Assembly (NCBI GenBank): GCA_964249755.1
Contig: CAXUDB010000002.1
Coordinates: 248,001 to 312,000 of the forward strand
Length of the DNA stretch: 64,000 nucleotides
Direction of reading: 5' to 3'
Source: Ilyomonas sp964249755
Lineage (GTDB): Bacteria; Bacteroidota; Bacteroidia; Chitinophagales; Chitinophagaceae
Shown: positions 24,745-33,872 of the stretch, in pieces
How the letters are laid out: every line of letters begins with the position of its first letter
Position numbering within the stretch: the stretch's first letter is position 1
Position numbers and translations under genes: made by a program
The notes under the pieces: model-generated
Told to the model about the DNA's origin: nothing
Databases searched by the model: none
The model's input: the letters and a program-made list of their open reading frames with translations, nothing else

Positions 24745-25013
24745 TTTTTCTTTGAACTACGGAGACGCAAAGACACGAAGGAACACAAGGGGAAGTTTTA
24801 TAAAAATCCACTTGCACCGTTTCTTACCAGCTTGCTGACTAAGTCGGGAAAAGTTGTAGTAAAAAATATATAACCAAACACATCCCAACTGCAATAAGAG
24901 TTGGGTTGTGTGTTTAAAGAATAAGCCGAATAGATTACCCCTAATACGGCTTGTCATTCATTATTTTTAAAATTCTCCGCCCCGGGCGGAACCGAAAATA
25001 AAAATTATAGATT
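24745..25013. other. Spacer between rpsB and tsf with a hairpin
   Basis: 269 bp without a gene. CCCAACT and AGTTGGG (about 24883-24905) form a 7-bp stem, with further short stem TTAAAGAATAAGCC to GGCTTGT nearby. A tract at 24755-24795 (ACTACGGAGACGCAAAGACA) belongs to a common Bacteroidota intergenic sequence type. It may carry a separate tsf promoter, but none is certain. Confidence 0.35.
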
Positions 25014-25859
25014 ATGTCAACATCAACTGTTCAGATAACTGCCTCAGACATCAATAAACTTCGCCAGGCCACAGGTGCCGGCATGATGGATTGCCGTAAG
25101 GCGTTAACCGAAACCAATGGCGATTTCGAAGCTGCCATTGACTGGCTTCGCAAACAAGGCCAAAAAGTAGCCGCCAAGCGTAGCGACCGTGAAGCTAAAG
25201 AAGGTGTAGTGATTGCACAAACCACAGCCGACAACAAGACCGGTGTAATAGTATGCGTAAGTTGCGAAACTGACTTTGTATCGAAGAATGCAGATTTTGT
25301 AGCTTTTGTACAGAGCATTGCTGATGCGGCTATTACCAATAATGTAAAGAGTGCTGAAGAATTAAAAGACAGCACCGTAAACGGAGCTAAAGTATCTGAT
25401 TTAATTAATGATAAATTAGCTGCCATTGGTGAGAAAATAGACATCACCCGCTTTGAAAGAGTAGAAGCGCCATATGTGGCTTCTTACATTCACGGCGCTA
25501 ACCGCATTGGTGTACTGGTAGGTTTATCCTCAGCGTCTGCAGAAGCTGGTAAAGACATAGCCATGCAGATAGCAGCGTTGAACCCGGTTGCCGTGGATGA
25601 AACTTCTGTTCCTGCCGAGACTATCGAGCGTGAAAGAAACATTGCTACCGAGCAGATCCAGCAAGACCCGAAGATGGCTGGCAAACCGGCTGAAATGATA
25701 GCCAAGATTGCAGAAGGTAAGCTGAAAGCCTATTTTAAAGAGAACACTTTGCTGGCGCAGCCGTTTGTGAAAGACAATGGCAAAAGCGTAGCGGATTACC
25801 TGAAATCAGTAGGTGCTGAGGTGAAAGTAACCGAGTTTAAAAGAGTGGCAATCGGATAA
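25014..25859 (+). CDS. tsf: Elongation factor Ts
   Basis: 281 residues. The N-terminal helical module has LRQATGAGMMDCRKALTE and DFEAAIDWLRKQG, the region that contacts EF-Tu, and the core carries VCVSCETDFVSKNADF. It is a nucleotide exchange factor for EF-Tu. The C-terminal NTLLAQPFVKDNGKSV matches the family end. A strong terminator follows immediately, closing the ribosomal block. Confidence 0.98.
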   Translation: MSTSTVQITASDINKLRQATGAGMMDCRKALTETNGDFEAAIDWLRKQGQKVAAKRSDREAKEGVVIAQTTADNKTGVIVCVSCETDFVSKNADFVAFVQSIADAAITNNVKSAEELKDSTVNGAKVSDLINDKLAAIGEKIDITRFERVEAPYVASYIHGANRIGVLVGLSSASAEAGKDIAMQIAALNPVAVDETSVPAETIERERNIATEQIQQDPKMAGKPAEMIAKIAEGKLKAYFKENTLLAQPFVKDNGKSVADYLKSVGAEVKVTEFKRVAIG

Positions 25860-25882
25860 TGAAACTGAAACAAATACAATAT

Positions 25883-25916
25883 AAAAAAGCTCTTCCGGCA
25901 AGTGAAGGGCTTTTTT
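25883..25916 (+). terminator. Terminator after tsf
   Basis: AAAAAAGCTCTTC (25883-25895) pairs with GAAGGGCTTTTTT (25904-25916) with one mismatch; six T residues finish the right arm. It begins 24 bp beyond the stop codon. Confidence 0.85.
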
Positions 25917-26092
25917 ATTGAAGTTTGGGAGCGAATAGTTGGGTAAATAAGCAGAATTGGGCAGACAAGAGCTTATAGCTACTAATATAAAGCCCATAAA
26001 TAATAAATTTTTTCGGCAATCCGAAAGATATTAGCGGCAGAAGCTTTAATTTAGGCTGATTATTCGTCACGGGAGAATTAGAAACTAACAGT

Positions 26093-26308
26093 ATGATGTA
26101 TGACCATGATCCTCTTACAGCGATGAAGCAAGAGGATAAAAAACGCCAGCGGGACACATTGAACCCTGATGACAGGATGCTTGCCCAAGTAAGCGATGCA
26201 GATATTTTCTTTGCCAAGCAACGCCTTTTTTTGCATGAATCTACTCCGGAGGAAGGGGTCAGCCTTGAAGTATTAAAAAAGTACATTCAGAAGAAGTATG
26301 GAATTTGA
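26093..26308 (+). CDS. Small hypothetical protein, possible antitoxin
   Basis: 71 residues, charged, starting at ATG 26093 or the next codon. The second half (SLEVLKKYIQKKYGI) looks helical, and DRMLAQVSDADIFFAKQRLFLHES suggests a folded core. It overlaps the following ParE-like gene by 11 bp. The order small protein then ParE-like protein is that of a type II toxin-antitoxin pair. No antitoxin family was recognised. Confidence 0.55.
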   Translation: MMYDHDPLTAMKQEDKKRQRDTLNPDDRMLAQVSDADIFFAKQRLFLHESTPEEGVSLEVLKKYIQKKYGI

Positions 26309-26555
26309 AATCAAAATCAAGCCTCTGGTATTGTTCGATCTCGAGGATAAGATATCACGCATCGAAGAGCAGAAGCGGGGCGCAGGCAGGTTGTTTTACG
26401 AATCCTTCCTCAACCAGGTAGCTGCGTTGCCCGCTCACGATTGCGAAGCCGCCCCGGTGTACCGCTCTGTAAAAGAATACATCACCAATGGTCCTGACTG
26501 CCGGCTTTTTTACATGATAAAGGACTCAACCATTTTTGTAGTCGGTTTACTATAA
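26298..26555 (+). CDS. ParE/RelE-like protein, possible toxin
   Basis: 85 residues with the ParE/RelE pattern: an opening strand (FEIKIKPLVLFDLEDKI), a helix with EQKRGAGRLFYESFLNQVAALP, then CEAAPVYRSVKEYI and RLFYMIKDSTIFVVGLL. Such proteins inhibit gyrase or cleave mRNA on ribosomes; the sequence cannot separate the two. Usual ParE length is 90-100, so this one is a little short, ending directly after the last strand. It may be inactive. Confidence 0.6.
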   Translation: MEFEIKIKPLVLFDLEDKISRIEEQKRGAGRLFYESFLNQVAALPAHDCEAAPVYRSVKEYITNGPDCRLFYMIKDSTIFVVGLL

Positions 26556-26572
26556 GCTGTCTCTTTCTTTTC

Positions 26573-27025
26573 TTACTCTTTGTTCTTCGTATCCATCACA
26601 ATTGTTACCGGGCCGTCATTCAGCAGGCTCACTTTCATATCGGCGCCAAACACACCGGTTTGTATTTTTTTATCCAGATCTTTCTGAAGTTGTTTTATCA
26701 GTTTTTCATATAGAGGAATCGCAACATCTCCTTTAGATGCGCGTATGTAAGAAGGGCGATTGCCTTTCTTATAACTGGCATGTAAGGTAAACTGGCTTAC
26801 CAGCAATATATCTCCACCAATCTCCATCGCGCTGCGGTTCATCACTCCGTTTTCATCGTTGAAAATACGCAGGTTGGTTATCTTATTGCTGAACCAAACA
26901 ATGTCTTCCTCGCCATCGCTGTCTTCTATTCCCACCAGTACCAGTAAGCCGCTTTTTATTTCGCCCACTATTTTACTATCTACTTTTACACTCGCTTCCG
27001 AAACCCGTTGTATCACTGCACGCAT
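26573..27025 (-). CDS. dtd: D-aminoacyl-tRNA deacylase
   Basis: 150 residues, normal for Dtd. The active-site motifs are both present: SQFTL at 77-81 and GPVT at 138-141 (LLNDGPVTIVMDT). The enzyme removes D-amino acids, and glycine mischarged on tRNA-Ala, from tRNA in the cytosol. It is transcribed leftward, divergent from the arfB gene that starts 90 bp away. A short palindrome AAACCTGTTGCAGGTTT (27060-27076) lies in the divergent gap. Confidence 0.96.
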   Translation of the reverse strand: MRAVIQRVSEASVKVDSKIVGEIKSGLLVLVGIEDSDGEEDIVWFSNKITNLRIFNDENGVMNRSAMEIGGDILLVSQFTLHASYKKGNRPSYIRASKGDVAIPLYEKLIKQLQKDLDKKIQTGVFGADMKVSLLNDGPVTIVMDTKNKE

Positions 27026-27115
27026 AATTCATGAATTAAAACGGAAAAAGTAAAAATGAAAACCTGTTGCAGGTTTCTTTATTTACTTTTTACTTTTGAT
27101 GTTTTACTTTAAAAA

Positions 27116-27523
27116 ATGAAGATAGAGATAACACCCGAAATCTTTTTTCAAACGGCGAGAAGCGGAGGAAAGGGCGGTCAGAATGTGAACAAAGTAGAAA
27201 CGATGGTGGAAGGAAGATGGCATGTGGCTGGTTCTGCATTAGTGAGCGAAGAAGGAAAGCAACTGATCGCCAATAAGCTTGCCAACCGCATTACTGCCGA
27301 AGGTTTCCTGCTCGTGAAATCGCAGCAAGACCGCACGCAATCCGGCAACAAATTTCTTGTTATTCAAAAGATGAATGAGCTGGTGAACGCAGCCCTTCAA
27401 AAGAAGAAAATGCGCATCTCCACAAAACCTTCCAAAGCGGTAAAAGAAAGAAGAATAGAAGGAAAGAAAAGAACGGGAGAAAGGAAAGAAGGTCGCAAAA
27501 AAATCAAACCGAATCAATATTGA
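27116..27523 (+). CDS. arfB: ArfB-type peptidyl-tRNA hydrolase (ribosome rescue)
   Basis: 135 residues with the catalytic GGQ at 20-22 in ARSGGKGGQNVNKVET, followed by a single short domain and a basic, probably disordered tail (KERRIEGKKRTGERKEGRKKIK) that inserts in the mRNA channel of a stalled ribosome. No stop-codon-recognition domain is present, which distinguishes it from RF1/RF2. The stop TGA overlaps the next ATG as TGATG, so it is coupled to an MbnP-family gene of unrelated type. Confidence 0.93.
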   Translation: MKIEITPEIFFQTARSGGKGGQNVNKVETMVEGRWHVAGSALVSEEGKQLIANKLANRITAEGFLLVKSQQDRTQSGNKFLVIQKMNELVNAALQKKKMRISTKPSKAVKERRIEGKKRTGERKEGRKKIKPNQY

Positions 27524-28248
27524 TGAGAAAGGTAGTTATTGCTTTATTGTTGATTGCGGTGTTAAATCATCTCTGTGCACAAGCCTCAAAAAAGGGGAAT
27601 CAAACCTGTCATCTTGTTTTTCAACATACAGTTGGCACTTCTTTACTGCATACCGATTCTGTTTATACCAATCGGGCCGGAGAAGCTTTTCGCGTGCGCA
27701 GCTTCAAGTATTATATCTCGCATCTTCAGTTGCTTTACGAAAACGGAACGGTTTATTCACTGCCACTCCTGCCTCATTTAATAGATGAACGAGACAGTGC
27801 TTCCAAACAGCTCTCTTTTTCTGCTCCATCTGGAAAAATTAAAGGCATAAATTTCTTGCTGGGTGTTGATAGCATCACCAATGTTAGCGGTGTGCAAACC
27901 GGCGATCTCGATCCGGCAAAAGGCATGTTCTGGATTTGGAATACCGGTTATATTATGTCAAAGTTAGAAGGCACATCACCGGCTTCTAAAGCGCCGGGAA
28001 GACAGTTTAGTTACGACATTGGTGGTTATCAGCCGAATGAAAAAGTAACTAGGGAAATCAATCTCCTTTTGCCTCTTGCGGACACAAAATCATCTCACTC
28101 TTTTGTTGTTTCAGCCGATGCCGGCAAATGGTTTTATGGAACCAGCAATATCTCTATTGCAGAACACCCGATGTGCCACGCGCCCGGAGCGCTGGCCGTG
28201 CAGATAGCCAATAACTACGCCGGCATGTTCAGCCTTCGGGCAGAATAA
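27523..28248 (+). CDS. MbnP family protein, exported
   Basis: 241 residues from the ATG at 27523, which overlaps the arfB stop. A Sec signal (MRKVVIALLLIAVLNHLCAQ) precedes CHLVFQHTVGTSLLHTDSV, FRVRSFKYYISHLQL and GVDSITNVSGVQTGDLDPAKGMFWIWNTGYI, the MbnP signature. The C-terminal ISIAEHPMCHAPG carries His, Met and Cys residues. MbnP proteins are linked to copper binding beside methanobactin loci or di-haem proteins. No MbnH-like peroxidase lies next to it here. Confidence 0.88.
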   Translation: MRKVVIALLLIAVLNHLCAQASKKGNQTCHLVFQHTVGTSLLHTDSVYTNRAGEAFRVRSFKYYISHLQLLYENGTVYSLPLLPHLIDERDSASKQLSFSAPSGKIKGINFLLGVDSITNVSGVQTGDLDPAKGMFWIWNTGYIMSKLEGTSPASKAPGRQFSYDIGGYQPNEKVTREINLLLPLADTKSSHSFVVSADAGKWFYGTSNISIAEHPMCHAPGALAVQIANNYAGMFSLRAE

Positions 28249-28251
28249 ATC

Positions 28252-28281
28252 TTGTTGCTATTCCTTTCCCTTCGACCTTTG
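28252..28281 (+). promoter_or_regulatory. Possible promoter of the UbiD-type gene
   Basis: TTG (28255-28257) and GACCTTTG (28274-28281) spaced 16 bp, ending 5 bp before the ATG at 28287. This resembles the Bacteroidota -33/-7 pair, though the -7 begins with GA instead of TA. Confidence 0.35.
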
Positions 28282-28286
28282 CCCTT

Positions 28287-30128
28287 ATGGCTTATCATTC
28301 GTTAGAACAATGTTTGGTGGATCTGGAGAAGCACGGTCACCTTGTAAGAATAAAAGAAGAGGTTGACCCTTATCTTCAAATGGCTGCCATTCATCTTCGC
28401 GTGCACGAAAGGGGAGGTCCGGCTTTACTGTTTGAAAAGGTAAAAGGATCTCAATATCGCGCAGCCTCTAACATCTTCGGAACGCTGGAGCGGAGCCGGT
28501 TTATTTTTAGAGATACTTTTACGGCGGTACAGCGGTTGATCGGCTTAAAAAATGATCCGCTTTCCGCCTTGAAGAACCCTATTAAAAATGCAGGTGTTGC
28601 TTTGTCTGCCCTTCATGCATTGCCATTAAAAAATCCGGTTAGCAAGCCTGTTTTGTTCGAAGAGATCAGCATTCACCAGATACCTCAGATTCATCATTGG
28701 AAAAGAGATGGCGGTGCTTTTGTTACCTTACCGCAGGTATATACCGAAGATGCCGACAAACCCGGCATTATGAACGCTAATTTAGGCATGTATCGCATCC
28801 AGTTATCGGGCAACGATTATATACCTGATGAAGAAATAGGATTGCATTATCAACTGCATCGCGGCATTGGTGTGCATCAAACCAAAGCCAACAAAAAAGG
28901 GATGCCTTTACAAGTGAGTGTATTTGTTGGCGGACCCCCTTCGCACACTTTGGCCGCTGTGATGCCTCTACCCGAAGGTTTGAGTGAAATGACATTTGCC
29001 GGCGCGTTAGGTGGCAGAAGATTCCGCTATATTTATAAGGATGGATATTGCATCAGCACCGATGCTGATTTTGTAATAACCGGAGAAGTTCACCCTAACG
29101 ATAATAAGCCGGAAGGACCTTTTGGCGACCACCTGGGTTATTACAGTTTGACACACGATTTTCCCCTGATGAAAGTGCATAAAGTGTATGCAAAAAAAGA
29201 CGCTATTTGGCCCTTCACCGTAGTAGGTCGTCCGCCACAGGAGGATACAAGTTTTGGTGCATTGATACATGCACTTACCGGCGATGCCATCCCTAACGAA
29301 ATACCTGGATTGAAAGAAGTTCATGCAGTAGATGCGGCAGGCGTGCACCCATTGCTGTTAGCCATAGGCAGCGAGCGATATACTCCGTATGCACCAGCGA
29401 AACAACCTGCTGAAATTCTCACCATTGCCAACCGCATTTTAGGAACAGGGCAGTTAAGTCTTGCCAAGTTTTTGTTCATCACGGCAGATGATGACAACCA
29501 ACAGTCAACCGGTGATGTTGCAGGCTTTTTTCAATACCTGTTAGCGCGAATAGATTTTACCCGCGATGTTCATTTCTATACCAATACCACCATTGATACC
29601 TTAGATTATTCCGGCACATCCTTGAACAGCGGCAGCAAAGTAGTGTTTGCCGCCTGCGGCGATATAAAAAGAGTGTTAGGCAATGAAGTGCCATCCCTAT
29701 TTTTTGAAGAGAATGGATTTCGTAAACCGAACTTGGCTTTGCCGGGAATTGTTGTAATAGAAACAAAACGCTTTGCCAGTTACCGTGAGGCGAATGAAGA
29801 AATGAAGAGCTTGGATGAACAGTTGCGGAATCGTTTATCCGGCTTGCAATCTATAGCTATGATAGTGATTTGTGATGATGCGCATTTTGCCGCACAAACG
29901 CTTAACAATTTTATCTGGATAACCTTTACAAGATGCAATCCATCGCATGATATTTATGGCATAGATTCTTTCTGTGAGAACAAACACTGGGGGTGCAGAG
30001 GTCCTTTGGTAATTGATGCAAGAATAAAACCGCACCACGCACCACCGGTTGAGAAAGATGAAGCCACGGAAAAAAAGATAGACCGGCTATTTGAAAAGGG
30101 AGGAAGCCTCTATGGAATAATCAAATAA
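28287..30128 (+). CDS. UbiD family decarboxylase
   Basis: 613 residues, somewhat longer than the usual 490-610. The prenyl-FMN decarboxylase motif EGPFGDHLGYYS starts at Glu276, with the upstream region LFEKVKGSQYRAASNIFG and GALGGRRFRYIYKDG expected in UbiD. Such enzymes decarboxylate aromatic or polyprenyl-benzoate-type substrates; in menaquinone-using Bacteroidota a UbiD homologue often serves the futalosine or a related route, but the substrate is not proven here. Prenyl-FMN from UbiX is required; no UbiX is seen in the window. The convergent GT14 gene lies 13 bp away. Confidence 0.9.
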   Translation: MAYHSLEQCLVDLEKHGHLVRIKEEVDPYLQMAAIHLRVHERGGPALLFEKVKGSQYRAASNIFGTLERSRFIFRDTFTAVQRLIGLKNDPLSALKNPIKNAGVALSALHALPLKNPVSKPVLFEEISIHQIPQIHHWKRDGGAFVTLPQVYTEDADKPGIMNANLGMYRIQLSGNDYIPDEEIGLHYQLHRGIGVHQTKANKKGMPLQVSVFVGGPPSHTLAAVMPLPEGLSEMTFAGALGGRRFRYIYKDGYCISTDADFVITGEVHPNDNKPEGPFGDHLGYYSLTHDFPLMKVHKVYAKKDAIWPFTVVGRPPQEDTSFGALIHALTGDAIPNEIPGLKEVHAVDAAGVHPLLLAIGSERYTPYAPAKQPAEILTIANRILGTGQLSLAKFLFITADDDNQQSTGDVAGFFQYLLARIDFTRDVHFYTNTTIDTLDYSGTSLNSGSKVVFAACGDIKRVLGNEVPSLFFEENGFRKPNLALPGIVVIETKRFASYREANEEMKSLDEQLRNRLSGLQSIAMIVICDDAHFAAQTLNNFIWITFTRCNPSHDIYGIDSFCENKHWGCRGPLVIDARIKPHHAPPVEKDEATEKKIDRLFEKGGSLYGIIK

Positions 30129-30141
30129 AATAACCAAGAGG

Positions 30142-31056
30142 TTATAAAAGCGATTCTTGTAACTGCTTAGCCATAGCCGTCTTACCGGTTCTGTAAGTAT
30201 CTATCACATCGAGCACTGCTGCATCTTGGCCGGCATCAAATTTCCTGGCAAATAAAGCATCAGAAAGCAGCATGTCTGGCAGGTCGTGTCGATTTAAAAT
30301 GCTGGGATGCCCGCTATTCGAGTCTGGCCATCTCATGTACAACAAATCTTTGTTGGCAATGCCGTTGCGAAGCTTCTCATCTTTTGCGTTCAGCAATATA
30401 TTATGAAAAAACAATTCGTCGGGCGCAAACGTGTGCAGATGATAGTTTTTGTAAGACTCGTTGTCTTTCAGAAAATCCAGGATGTAATTTAGCGCATAAC
30501 GGTCTATTACCCACCACTGCGAGCCTGCATAAGGCGTCATATCTTCGGGAAACTTTCTTTGTAATTTTTTTAGTTTAGAAGAAAGAAAATTAAGCGTTTT
30601 GGCAGTAAAACGCTGATGCGCTTTCAACCCGAAAAAATATTTATCTATCCGGTACATGCCTCCCCTGATTTTCCAGCGTTGAGGATTGGGTATAGATGTA
30701 TGTTCTAAAAATGCATGATGCCTGGTATGACGGAGGAACTCGTGAATGTGGAGATTGCTTTTGATAGGATAATGCTGACCGCTGATGAGCAGCACAAAAT
30801 TAAAAGCGACCGGGTGATTCTGAACCGAGTTCATAGCGTTGAGCGTGGCTTGCACAATGCCAAAACCTCCCCATTCGGTTTTAACCCTTTCTACTAATAC
30901 CAGCTTTTCATTTGTCTTCATCCTTTCTAAAAAACAGTCGTTACTGTTCTTATCAATGTGAAGAAAAAAATGAGAATGATTGTCATCCAGAGCCGCGATG
31001 AGACGTTCTACCTGCTCCGGATTTTTATGTGCGAGAATAATATAGGCTTTCTCCAT
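30142..31056 (-). CDS. Beta-1,6-N-acetylglucosaminyltransferase-type GT14 (core-2/I-branching family)
   Basis: 304 residues with GT14 motifs: KAYIILAHKNPEQVERL at the N-terminus, HIDKNSN, LLISGQHYPIKS around residue 90, a SQWWVIDR acceptor-side motif and PDELFFHNIL toward the end. Such enzymes transfer a sugar from a nucleotide-activated donor onto a glycan, probably for surface polysaccharide. No signal peptide is present, so the enzyme is likely cytosolic or membrane-attached. It is a single gene. Confidence 0.9.
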   Translation of the reverse strand: MEKAYIILAHKNPEQVERLIAALDDNHSHFFLHIDKNSNDCFLERMKTNEKLVLVERVKTEWGGFGIVQATLNAMNSVQNHPVAFNFVLLISGQHYPIKSNLHIHEFLRHTRHHAFLEHTSIPNPQRWKIRGGMYRIDKYFFGLKAHQRFTAKTLNFLSSKLKKLQRKFPEDMTPYAGSQWWVIDRYALNYILDFLKDNESYKNYHLHTFAPDELFFHNILLNAKDEKLRNGIANKDLLYMRWPDSNSGHPSILNRHDLPDMLLSDALFARKFDAGQDAAVLDVIDTYRTGKTAMAKQLQESLL

Positions 31057-31530
31057 AGATTGCGATGCGATAACTCCGTGCTAAAAGACTTTATGACTTA
31101 CCTGACTTAAAAAACAAATACTGTTCTACTTATTCCAACACCCTCTTGTTGGTAAAGCATCTTATTATTTTACCAGTTCAATGCTCTTATGGTCAGGCGA
31201 TAGGTCATTGAAAAATATGAGTAGTTTTTTGATTCTATTGTGAATTGTGGTTACAACAAAGCATACTTGCCATTTGAAAACGCTATTATTTTGTGGTCTA
31301 TTCTTCTCATTCGAAAGCCTTGCTGCATCTGCTTTTCGGAGTGGTAGAGGCTTGCCGGATAACTTGTTTTTGTTAAATAATTTCACATTAAGATGAAGCC
31401 GGTGTGCTAGCCTGACGATAGTGAAACAAATTGTTACTCCAGCCTTTTATATTTATTTTTTCTTCGGGCAACTTTTTATACGCGAAACGCATTTATTTTA
31501 TCAGGCAATGCGCCAATGCTACTACAACGT

Positions 31531-32079
31531 ATGAACCTATCAAAACTGGTGGAAGATGCAAAGGAACGTGATGCGGGTGCGCAGGAAAACCTGTTCAACT
31601 GGCTGGCAGATGCCATGATGGTAGTATGCCGGCGCTACGTGAAAAACAGCGAAGAGGCTGAAGAGGTAATGCTAGATGGCTGGTATAAATTCTTTACTTC
31701 CTTATCTTCTTTCACCTATCAGAATGAGGCGGCACTAAGGAGCTGGATAAAGCGGATTATGATAAACGAATGCCTGATGCTGCTACGGAAAAAGAAAGCC
31801 TTTATCCTGTTGTCGGAAAGCGAAGCAGAGGAAATAGAACTGGAAGAAGAAGCGCTGAACCAGCTATCCGCAAAGGAAATTCTTGACCTGATTTTACGAC
31901 TGCCTGCCGGTTATCGCACGGTATTCAACCTTCACGAAATAGAAGGCATGGAGCATAAAGAAATTGCAGCGATGCTGGGTATTGCCGAAGGCACTTCCAA
32001 ATCTCAGCTGAAGAAAGCAAGGGCTTTATTGCAAAGAAATATATCACAACGGGGGAACGATTATGCAACAAGAAAATAA
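31531..32079 (+). CDS. ECF-type RNA polymerase sigma factor
   Basis: 182 residues from the ATG at 31531 (MNLSKLVEDAKERDAGAQENL), matching the length seen in relatives; 31516 is an alternative that adds five residues. Region 2 is AEEVMLDGWYKFFTSLSSF and region 4 is LPAGYRTVFNLHEIEGMEHKEIAAMLGIAEGTSKSQLKKAR. It would direct transcription of envelope-type genes. It overlaps the next gene by 17 bp, which encodes a membrane protein in the position of an anti-sigma factor. Confidence 0.9.
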   Translation: MNLSKLVEDAKERDAGAQENLFNWLADAMMVVCRRYVKNSEEAEEVMLDGWYKFFTSLSSFTYQNEAALRSWIKRIMINECLMLLRKKKAFILLSESEAEEIELEEEALNQLSAKEILDLILRLPAGYRTVFNLHEIEGMEHKEIAAMLGIAEGTSKSQLKKARALLQRNISQRGNDYATRK

Positions 32080-32749
32080 CCATCTGCACTGGAAGCAAAA
32101 GCTGGAAGATACAACAAAGGTAAGTGCCGGTCAGCCCTTCAATAAAAGCGTTGCCTGGAACAAAGTGCAGCAGCGTTTGCAGGCAAAGCCAAAGCGACGG
32201 AAGACAACGCTATATTGGGCAGCCGCCGCTTGTTTATTGCCTTTGCTAATCTGGCTGTTAATACCGGCGCATCAACCCCAAAAAAGCCTGGTAAAAAACA
32301 ATCATCAAGACCCTGTTACAACAAAGCCAACGACGGAAGATGAAACGCCTAAGCATCAGCAAATCCTGGTTAAGAAAACGACGCGTTCTATTATAAAAAA
32401 AGGGCTTAAAAAGGCACTCATCAGCATAGCTAAAGCTGATGAAAGTAAATCGAAACTACCTGAAGCCAGCCATGATTCTGCAACGCAGCCATTAAGAGCC
32501 CTGACTATTGATAATAGCGATAGCACTATTGCCAACATACCGCCTGTTGCATCCACAAAGAAGAAGCTGCAAGTGGTTCATATTAATGAACTAACCGAGC
32601 CTGTTGAAGCAACACCCGTGTTGACGCATACTATCAGTGCGCATCCGTTTCCTTTCGGGATTGCCCGGGGAGAAGCGCATGGTAACAATATAAAAGCCAT
32701 CCATACCATCAGTTTTATCAGTTTAAAAACAAAGCCTCTCTCAAACTAA
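32063..32749 (+). CDS. Single-pass membrane protein, possible anti-sigma factor
   Basis: 228 residues. The first 55 residues are soluble and basic; a membrane helix at about 57-72 (YWAAAACLLPLLIWLLI) follows. The remaining part is a long polar, Lys/Thr/Ser-rich periplasmic region without a recognised fold. The topology and the overlap with the sigma gene suggest an anti-sigma role by position; no zinc-binding anti-sigma motif is present. It is followed by a probable outer-membrane protein after 7 bp. Confidence 0.65.
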   Translation: MQQENNHLHWKQKLEDTTKVSAGQPFNKSVAWNKVQQRLQAKPKRRKTTLYWAAAACLLPLLIWLLIPAHQPQKSLVKNNHQDPVTTKPTTEDETPKHQQILVKKTTRSIIKKGLKKALISIAKADESKSKLPEASHDSATQPLRALTIDNSDSTIANIPPVASTKKKLQVVHINELTEPVEATPVLTHTISAHPFPFGIARGEAHGNNIKAIHTISFISLKTKPLSN

Positions 32750-32756
32750 AACAAGT

Positions 32757-33872
32757 ATGAAAAAAACAATCCTCTTACTGGTGCTTTTAACAAGCATCAC
32801 AGCCACGCTTTGCGCGCAAACGAGCCAGTCAGACAAAGCTTTTGAAGTGCCTGGAAACATCATTATCAAGCGGCGCTTTTACATTGACCTGGATAACAAG
32901 AACCGCCTCACCATTGAAACTACCGACATCACCGATCTGCAACGCATTGCCAATATGGATTCGTTGCTGCGCCTTTTTCTCTCTGATATTGCTTCGTTGC
33001 AGGATTCGTTGGCTGATCCGCTCACTTCAAAGCGAATTGACTATGTAACTGATGCGCAGGGAAGAAAGAAAATCCGCTTCCAGCAATTTGCACCGAAAGG
33101 AGCCAGTTTTTTGCTGACTGAAGGCAGTTTAACTTCGCTGCGAACAGAACAGGATACGGTTAACATCATTGGTATAATTGCGAATCCACCCCAGGCAAAA
33201 GATGAAGTGAGCCTTACGCATCCCCGTTATTATCATCTTACATTTTACCTGAACGACGTTCAGGAAATCAATACTTATACAAACGGATTATTGAATGAAA
33301 AGATAGCCATCATTCAGCAGCACCTTACTGATAAGTGGCCCCTGATTTTAGGCGGTGGCTCGCATTATTTAGCCGGGCACAGAGAGATTTGGGCCGACAA
33401 ACCAAAAGGTTTTCCTCCCGCTGCCATCGGCGATTTTATAAACGGCTTTATCACCGTCAATGCTCAGAATTATAAAAACTATTTTGTGCCTTCCTTCAGC
33501 GTAGGAGCCAGCTTCACATTCACGAACCGGGATCGTACTTTTAAATGGCAGCCGGTTATTATGTGGGAACCGCATTTCTTGTTTGCAAAAGACAATACCG
33601 GTAAATTACGTACCTGGCGCAATGATTTTCTTACACTTATCTACGGGCAGGGCGGCACAACCGATTACGATGCGCGAAAAGACTTTTCTTTCAGTACTAT
33701 ATTTTCGTTGGGCTACCTGATAAGAAGAGAAGGTGACCTGATTGATAAAAACACATTCCGGTTAGGGGCAGGACGAATTCAGATTTCGAAAACCACCATC
33801 GAGCCCTCTATGTATTTCAACAACTTTTTCAGGGGTGTAACACCGGGTATCAGGATTAGCCAGAGCTTTTAG
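32757..33872 (+). CDS. Exported protein with C-terminal beta-barrel-like region
   Basis: 371 residues with a Sec signal (MKKTILLLVLLTSITATLCAQ). The middle holds helical stretches (ITDLQRIANMDSLLRLFLSDIASL), and the C-terminal 150 residues alternate polar and hydrophobic residues with aromatics and end in F (IRISQSF), the pattern of an outer-membrane barrel. Family not recognised. It forms a tight operon with the sigma factor and membrane protein, so it may be a target or part of an envelope sensing circuit. Confidence 0.65.
   Translation: MKKTILLLVLLTSITATLCAQTSQSDKAFEVPGNIIIKRRFYIDLDNKNRLTIETTDITDLQRIANMDSLLRLFLSDIASLQDSLADPLTSKRIDYVTDAQGRKKIRFQQFAPKGASFLLTEGSLTSLRTEQDTVNIIGIIANPPQAKDEVSLTHPRYYHLTFYLNDVQEINTYTNGLLNEKIAIIQQHLTDKWPLILGGGSHYLAGHREIWADKPKGFPPAAIGDFINGFITVNAQNYKNYFVPSFSVGASFTFTNRDRTFKWQPVIMWEPHFLFAKDNTGKLRTWRNDFLTLIYGQGGTTDYDARKDFSFSTIFSLGYLIRREGDLIDKNTFRLGAGRIQISKTTIEPSMYFNNFFRGVTPGIRISQSF

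Noticed and set aside
31165..31386. A 73-codon minus-strand open stretch between the GT14 and sigma-factor genes
   Set aside because: It has no recognisable family, signal or operon link; it is possible but unsupported.
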